DNA of 64,000 nucleotides from Modestobacter roseus (GTDB lineage: Bacteria > Actinomycetota > Actinomycetes > Mycobacteriales > Geodermatophilaceae), in contig NZ_VLKF01000001.1 in assembly GCF_007994135.1 (NCBI RefSeq), positions 3,286,001 to 3,350,000 on the forward strand. Direction: 5' to 3'. Of the stretch, positions 1 to 8,300 are shown piece after piece. The notes beneath the pieces were generated by a model, which was not told the DNA's origin, ran no database searches, and saw only the letters and a list, made by a program, of their open reading frames with translations. The stretch's first letter is position 1; the number at the start of each line of letters is the position of its first letter. Made by a program: the position numbers and the translations under genes.

Positions 1-226
1 CACGCTGGACGGCGCCCCGGTGCAGGGCGACGCCGGCAGCACGGTCAGCTACATCCCGACCGCCGCCGGGCCCGCGCTGCAGCTGCGCCAGTGCCTCAGC
101 CCGACGCTGGCGATCGCCGCCCCCGCCGGGGACGGGCCGCACGAGCTGGCGATGCTGCGGGTGGCGGCCGACGGCAGCACCGAGCAGGTCGCGGCGGTGA
201 TCGTCACCGTCGACGGCGTCCGGTAG
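1..226 (+). CDS. C-terminal end of an unknown protein (5' truncated)
   Basis: An open frame enters from the left edge, read from base 2, and stops at TAG 224-226, so only about 74 C-terminal residues are visible. The segment is hydrophilic to mildly hydrophobic with beta-strand-like alternation and ends in VIVTVDGVR. I see no membrane segment and no catalytic motif and do not recognise the family. The protein could be an extracellular or scaffold domain, but nothing here proves it. A palindromic element follows directly after its stop codon. Confidence 0.6.
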   Translation, partial: TLDGAPVQGDAGSTVSYIPTAAGPALQLRQCLSPTLAIAAPAGDGPHELAMLRVAADGSTEQVAAVIVTVDGVR

Positions 227-289
227 TGGGAGGACCACCCTGCCCCCCGCCACTCGCAGGCTAGCGGCGGGACCCTGCAGAGTGGCCTG
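227..289 (+). repeat. Stop-anchored palindromic element, family A copy 1 (possible terminator)
   Basis: The element starts at the base after the TAG stop of the preceding frame with a GGAGGACC leader. Outer arms CCACCCTGC (about 236-244) and GCAGAGTGG (about 277-285) pair with one mismatch. It closely resembles the copy at 30865-30923, where the arms are CCCCTCTGC and GCAGAGGGG, so the C-to-A and G-to-T changes preserve a pair. Terminator function is inferred from position. Confidence 0.55.
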
Positions 290-1255
290 ATGCTGCTGCA
301 CCTGCGGATCTCCGTGCCGGTCGACCGGACGGCGGCCGTCCTCGACCTGATCGACGACTGCCCGGGGGTGGCCCACCTGGCGGTGCTCCCCGGTGGGTCG
401 CTGCGCCCGGCCGGTGACCTGTTCCTGGTCGACGTCGCCCGCGAGTCCGCCGACGCCCTCCTCACCGGGCTCCGCCGGCTGCACGTCGACACCGACGGCG
501 GCATCGCGATGGAGGCGGTCGACGCCGCGGTGTCCCGCCGGGCCGAGGAGGCCGAGCGGCTGGCCCCGGGCGACGGCGCGGACGCCGTGGTCTGGGAGCA
601 GGTGGTGCGCAACACCGACACCGACGCCGCCCTGTCGGTGTCCTACCTGGCCTTCCTCACCATCGCCACGCTGCTGGCCGCGGTGGCGATCGTGAACGAC
701 TCGGCGGTGCTGCTGATCGGCGCGATGGTGCTGGGCCCGGAGTTCGGCCCGCTGGCCGCCGTCGCGGTCGCCGTCGTGCACCGCCGCCGGCTGCTCGCCC
801 GCCGGGCGGTGACGGCGCTCGCCGTGGGGTTCGCCGTGGCCATCGCGGTCACCACGGTCGCGGTGCTGGCCGCGCGTGGGCTGGACTGGTTCGGGCCCGA
901 ACTGCTCGCCGAGGCCCGCCCGGCCACCGGGTTCATCACCCAGCCCGACCGCTGGTCGGTGGTGGTCGCGGTGCTCGCGGGGGTGGCCGGGGTGCTGTCG
1001 CTGACCTCCGCCCGCTCGGGCGCGCTCGTCGGGGTGTTCATCTCGGTGACCACCGTGCCGGCCGCCGCGGACATGGCGGTGGCGGTGGCGCTGGGTGGCG
1101 GCACCGAGTTCCGCGAGGCGGCGACCCAGCTGGGCATCAACCTGGTCGGCATCCTGGTCGCCGCGCTGCTCACCCTGCTGGTGCAGCGCGCACTGTGGCA
1201 CCGCGTCCCGGCCGCCGTCCCCCGGCTGCAGCGGGTGGGGCGCACCCGCGCCTGA
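290..1255 (+). CDS. DUF389 family membrane protein
   Basis: A 321-residue protein of the DUF389 (TIGR00341-like) family. The N-terminal ~95 residues form a soluble alpha/beta, ACT-like domain (LHLRISVPVDRTAAVLDLI). The rest holds about five to six hydrophobic segments, with conserved LLIGAMVLGPEFGPLAAVA and SLTSARSGALVGVFISVTTV. The family is found in bacterial inner membranes, with no agreed function. ATG 290 lies one base after the preceding hairpin and has no clear ribosome binding site, so the true start could be different. It is monocistronic here; the next gene is 48 bp downstream. Confidence 0.85.
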   Translation: MLLHLRISVPVDRTAAVLDLIDDCPGVAHLAVLPGGSLRPAGDLFLVDVARESADALLTGLRRLHVDTDGGIAMEAVDAAVSRRAEEAERLAPGDGADAVVWEQVVRNTDTDAALSVSYLAFLTIATLLAAVAIVNDSAVLLIGAMVLGPEFGPLAAVAVAVVHRRRLLARRAVTALAVGFAVAIAVTTVAVLAARGLDWFGPELLAEARPATGFITQPDRWSVVVAVLAGVAGVLSLTSARSGALVGVFISVTTVPAAADMAVAVALGGGTEFREAATQLGINLVGILVAALLTLLVQRALWHRVPAAVPRLQRVGRTRA

Positions 1256-1303
1256 CCGCCCCGGTCCGCCCGGGCGGGGAGGGCAGGAGGAAGATGTGGG
1301 CAC

Positions 1304-2614
1304 GTGACCCGCTCCGCCCCCGACGCGCCGGCCGCCCCCGCCGGCCCGGCCTCCTACGGCGCCGTCCTGGTCGGCACCGCGATCGTGCTCACCGGCTTCA
1401 ACCTGCGCACCGCGATCAACAGCGTCGGGCCCGTGCTCGCCGAGATCGAGCGTGGCCTGGGGATCTCCTCGGGGCTGGCCGGCCTGATCACCAGCCTCCC
1501 GCTGCTGTGCTTCGCCGTGATCGGCTTCGCCGGCCCGCCGCTGGCCGCCCGGTTCCGGGACGGGCACGTGCTGGCCGCCGCCCTGCTCATCATGGTCGTC
1601 GGTCTGCTGGTCCGGGTGTCGACCGACAGCGTGTGGGTCTTCCTGCCCGGCACGGTGGCCACGATGGTCGGCGGCGCGCTGGGCAACGTCCTGCTCCCGG
1701 GCCTGGTCAAGCGCTGGTTCCCCGGCCGCACCGGGCTGCTGGTCGGCGCCTACAGCACGGCGATGGCGATCGGCGGCGCCGTGGCCAGCTTCTCCGCCGC
1801 GCCGATCGCCGCGGCCGCCGGAGCCGACGGCTGGCGCTGGGCGCTGGGCATCTGGGCGGTGTTCGCCCTGGTGGCCGCCCTCCCCTGGCTGCTCGTGCCG
1901 GTGCGGCCCGGCGCCTCGCGGAGCACGCACACCGCGGTCCCGCTGCGGGCGCTCACCCGCAGCCCGTTGGCCTGGACGATGGCCGCCTTCTTCGGCCTGC
2001 AGGCGATGCAGGCCTACGTGATCATCGGCTGGACCGCCCAGTACCTGCGCGACCAGGGCATGTCCGCCGCGGTCGCTGGTTCGCTGGTCGGGCTGAACAC
2101 GCTCGTCGTCATCCCGCTCAACGCCCTCATCCCGCTGGGGGCGGTGCGCCAGCGGCTGCAGCGGCCGCTGCTGCTCGGCTTCCTGGCCTGCTACCTGACC
2201 GGCTGGACCGGGCTGCTGCTCGCCCCGCTGACCGTGCCGTGGTTGTGGGTCTCCCTGCTCGGCGTGGGCATGGGCAGCTTCGCCCTGGTGCTGGCGTTGT
2301 TCGGCCTGCGCGGCCGCACCCCGGAGTCGGTCTCGGCGCTGTCGACGATGGCACAGGGCTGGGGGTATGCGCTGGCCGGCGTCGGGCCGCTGCTCGTCGG
2401 GCTGTTCCGCGGGCTCACCGGCGGCTACACCGGCATGTTCGTGCTGGTCTACACCGGCGTCGCCCTGCTGGGGGTCACGGGGTGGGCGATCTGCCGGGAG
2501 CGCTACGTGGACGACGAGCTGCCCGGCCCGCCGCCGCGGGACACCGGCCTCGCGGCGGAGGTGGAGGTCGCCGGGGCGGAGCCGCCGATCGCCGTCCCCC
2601 GGGCCCCTCGCTAG
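1304..2614 (+). CDS. MFS transporter, CynX/NimT (YeaN-like) type
   Basis: A 436-residue protein with about twelve membrane helices and the family hallmark FNLRTAINSVGPVLAEIE near residues 29-46. CynX/NimT members export or import small organic ions and drugs (cyanate, 2-nitroimidazole); the substrate here is unknown. GTG 1304 was chosen because AGGAGG lies at 1285-1290; an ATG at 1294 is out of frame. The acidic tail after residue ~400 is cytoplasmic. The 3' end overlaps the convergent methyltransferase gene by 4 bp. Confidence 0.85.
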   Translation: MTRSAPDAPAAPAGPASYGAVLVGTAIVLTGFNLRTAINSVGPVLAEIERGLGISSGLAGLITSLPLLCFAVIGFAGPPLAARFRDGHVLAAALLIMVVGLLVRVSTDSVWVFLPGTVATMVGGALGNVLLPGLVKRWFPGRTGLLVGAYSTAMAIGGAVASFSAAPIAAAAGADGWRWALGIWAVFALVAALPWLLVPVRPGASRSTHTAVPLRALTRSPLAWTMAAFFGLQAMQAYVIIGWTAQYLRDQGMSAAVAGSLVGLNTLVVIPLNALIPLGAVRQRLQRPLLLGFLACYLTGWTGLLLAPLTVPWLWVSLLGVGMGSFALVLALFGLRGRTPESVSALSTMAQGWGYALAGVGPLLVGLFRGLTGGYTGMFVLVYTGVALLGVTGWAICRERYVDDELPGPPPRDTGLAAEVEVAGAEPPIAVPRAPR

Positions 2615-3384
2615 ACCGGCAGCTGCAGGGCCCGCAGCAGCTCCACCGCCCGGTCCCGGCGGAGCTCGGGCGAGCGGGTGAGCAGGGCGACCGCGACGAC
2701 GTACTCGTCCTCACCCGCCCAGCCGCGTCCCTCCGCGGTGAGCCGCGAGATGTGTTCACGCACCTTCGGCTCGCGGCTGTACACGCCGAACTCCAGGCCC
2801 ATGGCGAGGAAGTTCGCCACCCGGAAGCCCTGCTCCGCGGCCACGGCCAGGGTGCCGGCCGGGTCGGAGTAGCTGGGCAGGGCCACCAGCAGGTGGTCGA
2901 AACCGGCCTTGAGCAGCCGCAGGGCGAGGTCGTTGCCGTACCACCCGCCCCACAGCTCGGGCATGAGCAGCTCGCCGTCGGGCGCCGGGAGGTAGGGCGG
3001 GTTGGCGATCACCGTGCTGACCCGCTCGCCCCCGGCGGAGTCGGCCCAGGCGAAGAAGTCGCCGTGCTCGACGGTGTAGCGGTCGGCCACGCCGACCCCC
3101 TCGATCGTCTCCCGGGCGCGGGCCACCGACGACCCGCTGATGTCCGTGCCGTGCACCCGCAGGGCCGGCACGGCGCGGACGACGTGGGCGATGGCGCGCG
3201 CGTCGCCGCTGCCGAGCTCGGCCACGCCCTCCCGCTCCCAGGGCACCAGGGAGGCGTACTGGGTCAGCAGCAGCTGCACCCCGAAGGCGTAGTGCGCCGA
3301 CTCCTCGGCGCAGTCGAAGAAGCCGTCCGTCACGCGGTCGTCAGAGGCCGGCGGCAGCAGAACGGCAGTGTCCCGGGGGTCCAT
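2611..3384 (-). CDS. SAM-dependent methyltransferase with NPPY motif
   Basis: A 257-residue class I methyltransferase. The SAM-binding motif I is AELGSGDA (residues ~55-62), followed by an acidic residue in GTDISG (~79-84), and NPPY sits at 128-131. NPPY is the hallmark of enzymes that methylate an amide or exocyclic amino group (PrmC/RsmC/RlmG-like), so the substrate may be a protein glutamine or an RNA or DNA base. A dedicated PrmC N-terminal domain is not evident. ATG 3384 is the only good start. The substrate cannot be assigned. Confidence 0.75.
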   Translation of the reverse strand: MDPRDTAVLLPPASDDRVTDGFFDCAEESAHYAFGVQLLLTQYASLVPWEREGVAELGSGDARAIAHVVRAVPALRVHGTDISGSSVARARETIEGVGVADRYTVEHGDFFAWADSAGGERVSTVIANPPYLPAPDGELLMPELWGGWYGNDLALRLLKAGFDHLLVALPSYSDPAGTLAVAAEQGFRVANFLAMGLEFGVYSREPKVREHISRLTAEGRGWAGEDEYVVAVALLTRSPELRRDRAVELLRALQLPV

Positions 3385-3459
3385 GGCGGCCTCCCTACCC
3401 CGCAGGGCGGGCCGTCACCCCATCGCGGACGACTGTTCACCCACCGGTCGCGAACGAGG

Positions 3460-4062
3460 TCAGGCCAGCGGGGCGGCGTCGGGCCGCCGGGTCTCGGTCC
3501 GGCTGAAGTTGCGGAACGAGCGGGACGGCGTGGGGCCGCGCTGGTCCTGGTAGCGGGAGCCGTAGACCGACGAGCCGTAGGGGTGCTCGGCCGGTGAGGT
3601 CAGCTGGAACAGGCAGAGCTGGCCGATCTTCATCCCCGGCCAGAGCGTGATCGGCAGGTTGGCCACGTTCGACAGCTCGAGGGTGATGTGCCCGGAGAAC
3701 CCCGGGTCGACGAAGCCGGCGGTGGAGTGGGTGAGCAGGCCCAGCCGGCCCAGCGAGGACTTGCCCTCCAGCCGGGCGGCGAGGTCGTCGGGGATGCTCA
3801 CCACCTCGAGGGTGCTGCCGAGCACGAACTCCCCGGGGTGCAGCACGAACGGGTCCTCGCCGGTCGGCTCGACCAGCGTGGTCAGGTCGTCCTGCTGCTG
3901 GGCCGGGTCGATGTGGGTGTACCGGGCGTTGTTGAACACCCGGAAGTACCGGTCCAGCCGGACGTCGATGCTGGAGGGCTGCACCATCGCGTCGTCGTAG
4001 GGCTCGATGGCCAGCCGGCGGTCGGCCAGCGCGGCCCGGATGTCGCGGTCGGACAGCAGCAT
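3460..4062 (-). CDS. dcd: dCTP deaminase
   Basis: A 200-residue deoxycytidine triphosphate deaminase, which converts dCTP to dUTP in thymidylate synthesis. The N-terminus [12 protein letters not shown], the [11 protein letters not shown] segment (100-110), and HITLELSN with the catalytic glutamate at ~129 are all conserved. The homologous mycobacterial enzyme is bifunctional (deaminase plus dUTPase), so dUMP may be the product here; the sequence alone does not settle this. ATG 4062 was chosen over an upstream in-frame ATG because family members begin at this MLLSD. The gene diverges from the PAS/chemoreceptor pair. Confidence 0.95.
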   Translation of the reverse strand: MLLSDRDIRAALADRRLAIEPYDDAMVQPSSIDVRLDRYFRVFNNARYTHIDPAQQQDDLTTLVEPTGEDPFVLHPGEFVLGSTLEVVSIPDDLAARLEGKSSLGRLGLLTHSTAGFVDPGFSGHITLELSNVANLPITLWPGMKIGQLCLFQLTSPAEHPYGSSVYGSRYQDQRGPTPSRSFRNFSRTETRRPDAAPLA

Positions 4063-4087
4063 GCCGCGGAGTCTAGGGACCGCGTGC

Positions 4088-4113
4088 CGGCTCGGGACCT
4101 TGGTCCCGAGCCG
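4088..4113. promoter_or_regulatory. 26-bp perfect palindrome resembling a DevR/DosR box
   Basis: Perfect 12-bp arms CGGCTCGGGACC and GGTCCCGAGCCG flank a central TT. The core GGGACCTTGGTCCC closely matches the GGGAC-centred palindrome recognised by DevR/DosR response regulators in actinobacteria. It lies between divergent dcd and the PAS-chemoreceptor pair, 95 bp before the PAS start. It could also be a hairpin, but its position between two divergent starts argues for an operator. Confidence 0.5.
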
Positions 4114-4208
4114 ACGCCTTCGGTTCAACACCGATTGCGCACTGCCGATGTACGCCTGACACGACGGAGTGCCGGAACGGCACTTGGATGGAAGCAGGCG
4201 GCGTGGTC

Positions 4209-4781
4209 ATGACACGTCCGGCGCCCAGCGCGCCGAGGACCGCACGGACGGCGGTGCGCCCGACGGGGGTCGAACGCACCTTCGCCGAGGACGAGCTGAT
4301 CGTCTCCAAGACGGACGCCCGAGGGGTGATCACCTACGCCAACGACGTCTTCCTGCGGGTCGGCGCGTACTCCCTGGACGAGGTGATCGGCCAGCCGCAC
4401 AACCTGATCCGCCACCCCGACATGCCCAAGGCCGTGTTCAAGCTGCTCTGGGACACCCTGGCCAGCGGCAACGAGCTGTTCGCGTACATCAACAACCTGG
4501 CCGCGGACGGGGCCAACTACTGGGTGCTCGCGCACGTGACGCCCTCCCGCGACGCCGCCGGCCGGGTCGTCGGCTACCACTCCAACCGCCGCCGCCCGGC
4601 GCCCGGCGGCATCGCCGCCGTCCGCCCGCTCTACGAGCAGCTGCTCGCCGAGGAGCGGCGGCACCCGAACGGCCGGGCCGCGGTCGAGGCCTCCTCGGCG
4701 CTGCTGGGCCGGCTGGTCGCCGAGCAGGCCGCGAGCTACGAGGACTTCATCTGGTCGGTCATCTGCGAGAAGGGCCGCTGA
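4209..4781 (+). CDS. Aer-like PAS domain protein
   Basis: A 190-residue soluble protein. Residues ~20-130 form a PAS fold of the Aer type: [17 protein letters not shown], then the diagnostic [14 protein letters not shown] and [12 protein letters not shown]. In Aer-type proteins this domain binds FAD or haem and reports redox state or oxygen; the cofactor here cannot be told. The C-terminal ~60 residues are helical and have no output domain. ATG 4209 was preferred over ATG 4188 because AGGCGG precedes it by 7 bp. It ends two bases before the chemoreceptor gene, which suggests the two proteins work as sensor and signaller. Confidence 0.85.
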   Translation: MTRPAPSAPRTARTAVRPTGVERTFAEDELIVSKTDARGVITYANDVFLRVGAYSLDEVIGQPHNLIRHPDMPKAVFKLLWDTLASGNELFAYINNLAADGANYWVLAHVTPSRDAAGRVVGYHSNRRRPAPGGIAAVRPLYEQLLAEERRHPNGRAAVEASSALLGRLVAEQAASYEDFIWSVICEKGR

Positions 4782-4783
4782 CC

Positions 4784-5734
4784 ATGGGACGACGGGGCAA
4801 CCGCGACGAGGCCGGGGAGCTGGCCGTGTACCGCGCGTTCGTGCAGTCGCTGACCGAGGTGTGCGACGCCGCCGCCCGGGGCGACCTGGAGTCCCGCGCG
4901 CGGCCGGTGCCCGGGTCCGACGACGTCCCGGAGCTGGTGGCGCTGCAGCACGCGGTCAACCGGGCGCTGGACGTCTCCGACGCGTTCGTGCGGGAGTCGA
5001 GCGCCGCGCTGACCTCGGCCGCCGACGGTCGCTTCCACCGCCAGGTGCTGCTCACCGGGCTCTCCGGCGCGTACCGGAACGGCGCCGCGGACATCAACTC
5101 CGCGCGGGAGGCCATGGCCGCGACCCAGGGCCGGGTGCACGAGGCCCGCGACTCCCGGCTGAAGCTGGCCGACGACTTCGAGTCCGTCGTCCTGGCGATG
5201 AGCGAGGGTGTGGCCACCGCCGCCACCGAGCTGAGCGCCAGCGCCGCCGGGCTGACCGGCGCCGCGGGCGCGGCCAGCGCGGAGGTCGGGCGGGCCCGGG
5301 AGACGATCGTCTCGCTCAACCGGTCCTCGACCGAGATCCAGCAGGTGATCGCGCTGATCGAGACGGTGGCCGACCAGACGCGGCTGCTCGCCCTCAACGC
5401 CACCATCGAGGCGGCGCGGGCCGGCGAGCTCGGCAAGGGCTTCGCCGTCGTCGCCTCGGAGGTCAAGGACCTCGCCGACCAGACCGCCCGGGCCACCGAG
5501 CGGGTGACCACCCAGGTCGCGTCGGTGCGGGTGGCCTGCGACGACGTCGCGACCGTCATGACCAACGTCGGCAACACCGTGGACGAGATGACCGGCCTGG
5601 TCGACGGGATCTCCGCGGCGGTGGACGGGTCGTCGTCGCTCGGGCCGGCCGGCACGGACACCACCGGGCTGTCGCGGATGGCGGAGACGCTGCGGTCGGA
5701 GATGACCGGATTCCTGGGCGTCATGCGGGGCTGA
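4784..5734 (+). CDS. Cytoplasmic methyl-accepting chemotaxis-type signalling protein
   Basis: A 316-residue protein without any membrane segment. Residues ~10-115 look like HAMP-type helices, and residues ~120-310 are a coiled-coil signalling hairpin. The tip [20 protein letters not shown] (~195-214), followed by [14 protein letters not shown], is the CheA/CheW-contacting region. No CheA, CheW or flagellar gene is in the window. Being immediately downstream of the Aer-like PAS gene, it probably receives its signal from that separate protein: a split version of an Aer receptor. The start ATG 4784 follows the PAS stop by 2 bp. Confidence 0.85.
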   Translation: MGRRGNRDEAGELAVYRAFVQSLTEVCDAAARGDLESRARPVPGSDDVPELVALQHAVNRALDVSDAFVRESSAALTSAADGRFHRQVLLTGLSGAYRNGAADINSAREAMAATQGRVHEARDSRLKLADDFESVVLAMSEGVATAATELSASAAGLTGAAGAASAEVGRARETIVSLNRSSTEIQQVIALIETVADQTRLLALNATIEAARAGELGKGFAVVASEVKDLADQTARATERVTTQVASVRVACDDVATVMTNVGNTVDEMTGLVDGISAAVDGSSSLGPAGTDTTGLSRMAETLRSEMTGFLGVMRG

Positions 5735-5750
5735 CCGGGGGGCTGACGCG

Positions 5751-5781
5751 GCACCACGAGCGCTTGCTACGCTCGTGGTGC
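5751..5781. terminator. Perfect 12-bp inverted repeat between chemoreceptor gene and tRNA
   Basis: GCACCACGAGCG (5751-5762) and CGCTCGTGGTGC (5770-5781) are perfect inverted copies with a 7-nt loop. The hairpin lies 16 bp after the chemoreceptor stop and 17 bp before the tRNA 5' end, so it may terminate upstream transcription. It also spans a possible tRNA -10 (TACGCT 5768-5773, with TGACGC 5744-5749 as a weak -35 at 18 bp), so an operator-like role is possible. Confidence 0.55.
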
Positions 5782-5798
5782 AGGGCGTGAGCCCCGCT

Positions 5799-5869
5799 GC
5801 GGGTGTAGTTCAATGGTAGAACATCAGCTTCCCAAGCTGACAGTGCGAGTTCGATTCTCGTCACCCGCT
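5799..5869 (+). tRNA. tRNA-Gly (anticodon CCC)
   Basis: The acceptor arms GCGGGTG (5799-5805) and CACCCGC (5862-5868) pair perfectly. The anticodon stem TCAGC/GCTGA encloses the loop TTCCCAA, giving anticodon CCC, which reads GGG glycine codons. The T arm GCGAG/CTCGT encloses TTCGATT. The 3' CCA is not encoded. It is the only tRNA gene seen in the window. Confidence 0.97.
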
Positions 5870-5928
5870 CTCCTCTCCCCCCGGGCGCCCGGGCTGCGCC
5901 TCCTGGCCCGGTCCGCTTGGCTGGGTCG

Positions 5929-6474
5929 GTGACTTCCCCCGACGTCCGGCTGCGCACCGCCCCGACGGCGGACCTCTCCGGCACCGAGCTGCGCGACCTG
6001 CGCCGCTTCCTCGACACCGCCTTCGCGCACTTCGACGAGGAGCACTGGGGCCACGCGCGGGGCGGGCTGCACGTGCTGGCCACCGTCGGCGGGGAGCTCG
6101 CCGGCCACGCCGCCGTCGTCGGCCGCCAGCTGATCGCCGGGGCGACGACGCTGCGCACCGGCTACGTCGAGGCGGTCGCCACCGCGGCGGCGTTCCGCCG
6201 CCGGGGCGTGGGGACGGCGGTGATGGCCGAGGTCGAGCGGCTGATCGCCGGCGGCTCCGAGATCGGCGCCCTGGGTGCCAGCCCGGCCGGCGCGGCGCTG
6301 TACACCGCCCGCGGCTGGCTGGACTGGGCCGGGCCGACCGCCGCGCTCACCCCCGACGGGGTGCGGAACACCACCGGCGAGCGCGTCTTCGTGCTGCCCA
6401 CGCCCTCGACCCCGGCCGGCCTGGACCCGGGCGCCCGGCTGGTCTGCGACTGGCGTCGCGGTGATCTCTGGTGA
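5929..6474 (+). CDS. GNAT acetyltransferase of the aminoglycoside 2'-N-acetyltransferase family
   Basis: A 181-residue GCN5-related acetyltransferase that matches the mycobacterial AAC(2')-I family across its length by recalled sequence. It has the TGYVEAVAT strand, the acetyl-CoA loop RRRGVGTA, LYTARGWLDWAGPT, and the characteristic end LVCDWRRGDLW. AAC(2') enzymes acetylate the 2' amine of aminoglycosides; chromosomal mycobacterial copies often have another physiological role. GTG 5929 gives the family's usual length; TTG 5917 is an alternative, and no Shine-Dalgarno is obvious. It abuts the convergent polyketide synthase gene by one base. Confidence 0.85.
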   Translation: MTSPDVRLRTAPTADLSGTELRDLRRFLDTAFAHFDEEHWGHARGGLHVLATVGGELAGHAAVVGRQLIAGATTLRTGYVEAVATAAAFRRRGVGTAVMAEVERLIAGGSEIGALGASPAGAALYTARGWLDWAGPTAALTPDGVRNTTGERVFVLPTPSTPAGLDPGARLVCDWRRGDLW

Positions 6475-6475
6475 G

Positions 6476-7501
6476 TCAGGCGGGCAGCAGCAGCGTGGCG
6501 TAGAGCGTCAGGCCCGGCCCGAACGCCATCGCCACCACCGGCCCGTCGACGTCGGCGAGCTCCTCGAGCACGAGCAGCACGGTGGCCGACGAGCAGTTGC
6601 CGTGCTCGGCGAGGACCCGCCGGGACGCGCTCATCTGCTCCTCGGCGAGCCCGAGCTGGTCGCGGACGACGTCGAGGATCCGCGGTCCGCCGGGGTGCAC
6701 CGCCCAGCCGGCGACGTCCTCGATCCGCAGGCCCGCCCCGGTCAGCAGCTCGTCGACCACCCCGCCCACGTGCCGGGAGAGCACGTCGGGCACCCGCGGG
6801 GACAACCCCATCCGGAAGCCGAGGTCGGTGACGTCCCAGGTCATGTGGTCGGCGGTGGCGTAGTCGGTGCGCGCCACCGTGGCCGCGATCCGCCGACCGC
6901 GCGGCGCCCCCGGTTCCACGACGACGGCCGCGGCCGCGTCGCTGAACAGCGAGTGGTTGACCACCTGCTCCAGCTCCGGGACGGCCGGCTGCACGTGCAG
7001 GCTGGTCAGCTCCAGGCACAGCAGCACCGCGGGCCGCGACCGGGCGCTGACGTAGTCACCGACCGCGCCCAGCCCGGGCAGCGCCGCGTAGCAGCCCATG
7101 TGCCCGACGAGCAGCCGCTGGAGCCCGGCGGGCATGCCGAGGTCCTGGGCGAGCCGGATGTCCAGCCCCGGGGTGACGTACCCGGTGCACGAGGCGACGG
7201 CGAACAGGCCGACGTCGCCCGGCGCCAGCCCCGCGGCGTCCAGCGCCCCGGCCACCGCCTGCTTGCCCAGCGGCATCGCCTCGGCGACGTAGCGGAGCAT
7301 CCGGGCCTCGGTGCCGGCATCCGCGAGGTCCTCGTCGCCGGGGTAGACCACCGCGTGCCGGGTGGTCACCCCGGCGGCCATGAAGACCCGCTCGGCGGCG
7401 CGCACCCCCTCGTAGCGGGGGGCGAAGTACTCGCGCCAGACGGCGGACTGCTCGTAGGTGGCCGGCAGCGCCCGACCGGCGCCGGTGACGACCGCGCTCA
7501 C
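6476..7501 (-). CDS. Type III polyketide synthase (chalcone/stilbene synthase family)
   Basis: A 341-residue ketosynthase-like enzyme of the type III PKS family. The Cys-His-Asn triad is visible: C137 in GHMGCYAALPG, H269 in WAVHPGGPRIL and N302 in EHGNCSSATV. Such enzymes condense malonyl-CoA onto a starter CoA without an acyl carrier protein and yield alkylresorcinols, pyrones or chalcone-like products. The start is GTG 7501. The upstream methyltransferase is 28 bp away on the same strand and probably methylates the product. Starter and product cannot be predicted. Confidence 0.92.
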   Translation of the reverse strand: MSAVVTGAGRALPATYEQSAVWREYFAPRYEGVRAAERVFMAAGVTTRHAVVYPGDEDLADAGTEARMLRYVAEAMPLGKQAVAGALDAAGLAPGDVGLFAVASCTGYVTPGLDIRLAQDLGMPAGLQRLLVGHMGCYAALPGLGAVGDYVSARSRPAVLLCLELTSLHVQPAVPELEQVVNHSLFSDAAAAVVVEPGAPRGRRIAATVARTDYATADHMTWDVTDLGFRMGLSPRVPDVLSRHVGGVVDELLTGAGLRIEDVAGWAVHPGGPRILDVVRDQLGLAEEQMSASRRVLAEHGNCSSATVLLVLEELADVDGPVVAMAFGPGLTLYATLLLPA

Positions 7502-7529
7502 GGCAGGGGGCGGCTTCCGTCGGACCAGC

Positions 7530-8300
7530 TCATGACCCGACCGTACGTCCGGGGGCGGGCTTCCGCCCGCCGCGCTTGACCCCGTAGCCGGCGAACACCA
7601 CCGCCGTGGACCGCACCTGCTTCATCCGCACGACCGCCCGCCGTCCCCGGCGCCAGGCCAGCCAGTCGCGCACGGACGGCCGGAGCCCGACCAGGCGGAG
7701 GTCCAGCCCGCACCGGTCGGCGGTCGCGAGCAGCCGCTCCCGGTCGACGAAGAGCGCCGGGTCGTGGATGCCGGGCGGCGGCCCGCCGGGCACGTGTTCC
7801 CCGATGCGCACCAGCAGCAGCTCGGCCAGCCGGGTGTCGGGCAGGGCGTCGATGACGAGGGTGCCGCCCGGCCGCAGCAGCCGGGCGCACTCGGCCACCA
7901 CCCGGTCGTGGTCGGCCACGTGCTCGAGCACCTCGCCGGCGACGACGACGTCGGCGCACCCGTCGGCCAGCGGCACGGCCAGCACCGACCCCCGCACCGG
8001 CGCGACCCCGTGCTCCCGGGCCACCCGCAGCCCGGCCAGCCCGAGGTCGACCCCGACGTGCCGGTAGCCCAGCCGGGCGACGTGCGGCGCCATCAGCCCG
8101 CCGCCGCACGCGAGATCGACCAGGACGGCGTCCGGCCCGGCCGCCGGCGGCACGTGCTCGGCGCGCGAGGCGGCCAGCCAGTGCAGCGCCGCGAACCCGC
8201 CGTTGCCCTCCCACCACTGGTCGGCGAGCTCGTCGTACTGCGCCGGGTCGTTTCGGGAGAGGTCGGTGCGGGAGAGGTCGGTGCGCGGCAGCGGGATCAC
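7530..8300 (-). CDS. UbiG-like SAM-dependent O-methyltransferase
   Basis: A 256-residue class I methyltransferase with a UbiG-like N-terminus (YDELADQWWEGNGGFAALHW), SAM motif I VLVDLACGGGLMAPHVA and a conserved GEVLEHVAD. UbiG-type enzymes O-methylate phenolic hydroxyls, which fits tailoring of a type III PKS product. GTG 8300 was chosen because it overlaps the TGA of the DUF3140 gene as GTGA, typical of translational coupling; an upstream ATG at 8345 would overlap that gene by 49 bp. A near-perfect tandem duplication near the N-terminus encodes RTDLSRTDLS. Confidence 0.85.
   Translation of the reverse strand: MIPLPRTDLSRTDLSRNDPAQYDELADQWWEGNGGFAALHWLAASRAEHVPPAAGPDAVLVDLACGGGLMAPHVARLGYRHVGVDLGLAGLRVAREHGVAPVRGSVLAVPLADGCADVVVAGEVLEHVADHDRVVAECARLLRPGGTLVIDALPDTRLAELLLVRIGEHVPGGPPPGIHDPALFVDRERLLATADRCGLDLRLVGLRPSVRDWLAWRRGRRAVVRMKQVRSTAVVFAGYGVKRGGRKPAPGRTVGS

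Noticed and set aside
1195-3597. Long plus-strand frame of 800 codons across the MFS and methyltransferase genes
   Set aside because: Composition is Arg/Pro/Gly-rich shadow sequence of the MFS transporter and the reverse complement of the methyltransferase. It has no family motif, and both real genes fit the same DNA.
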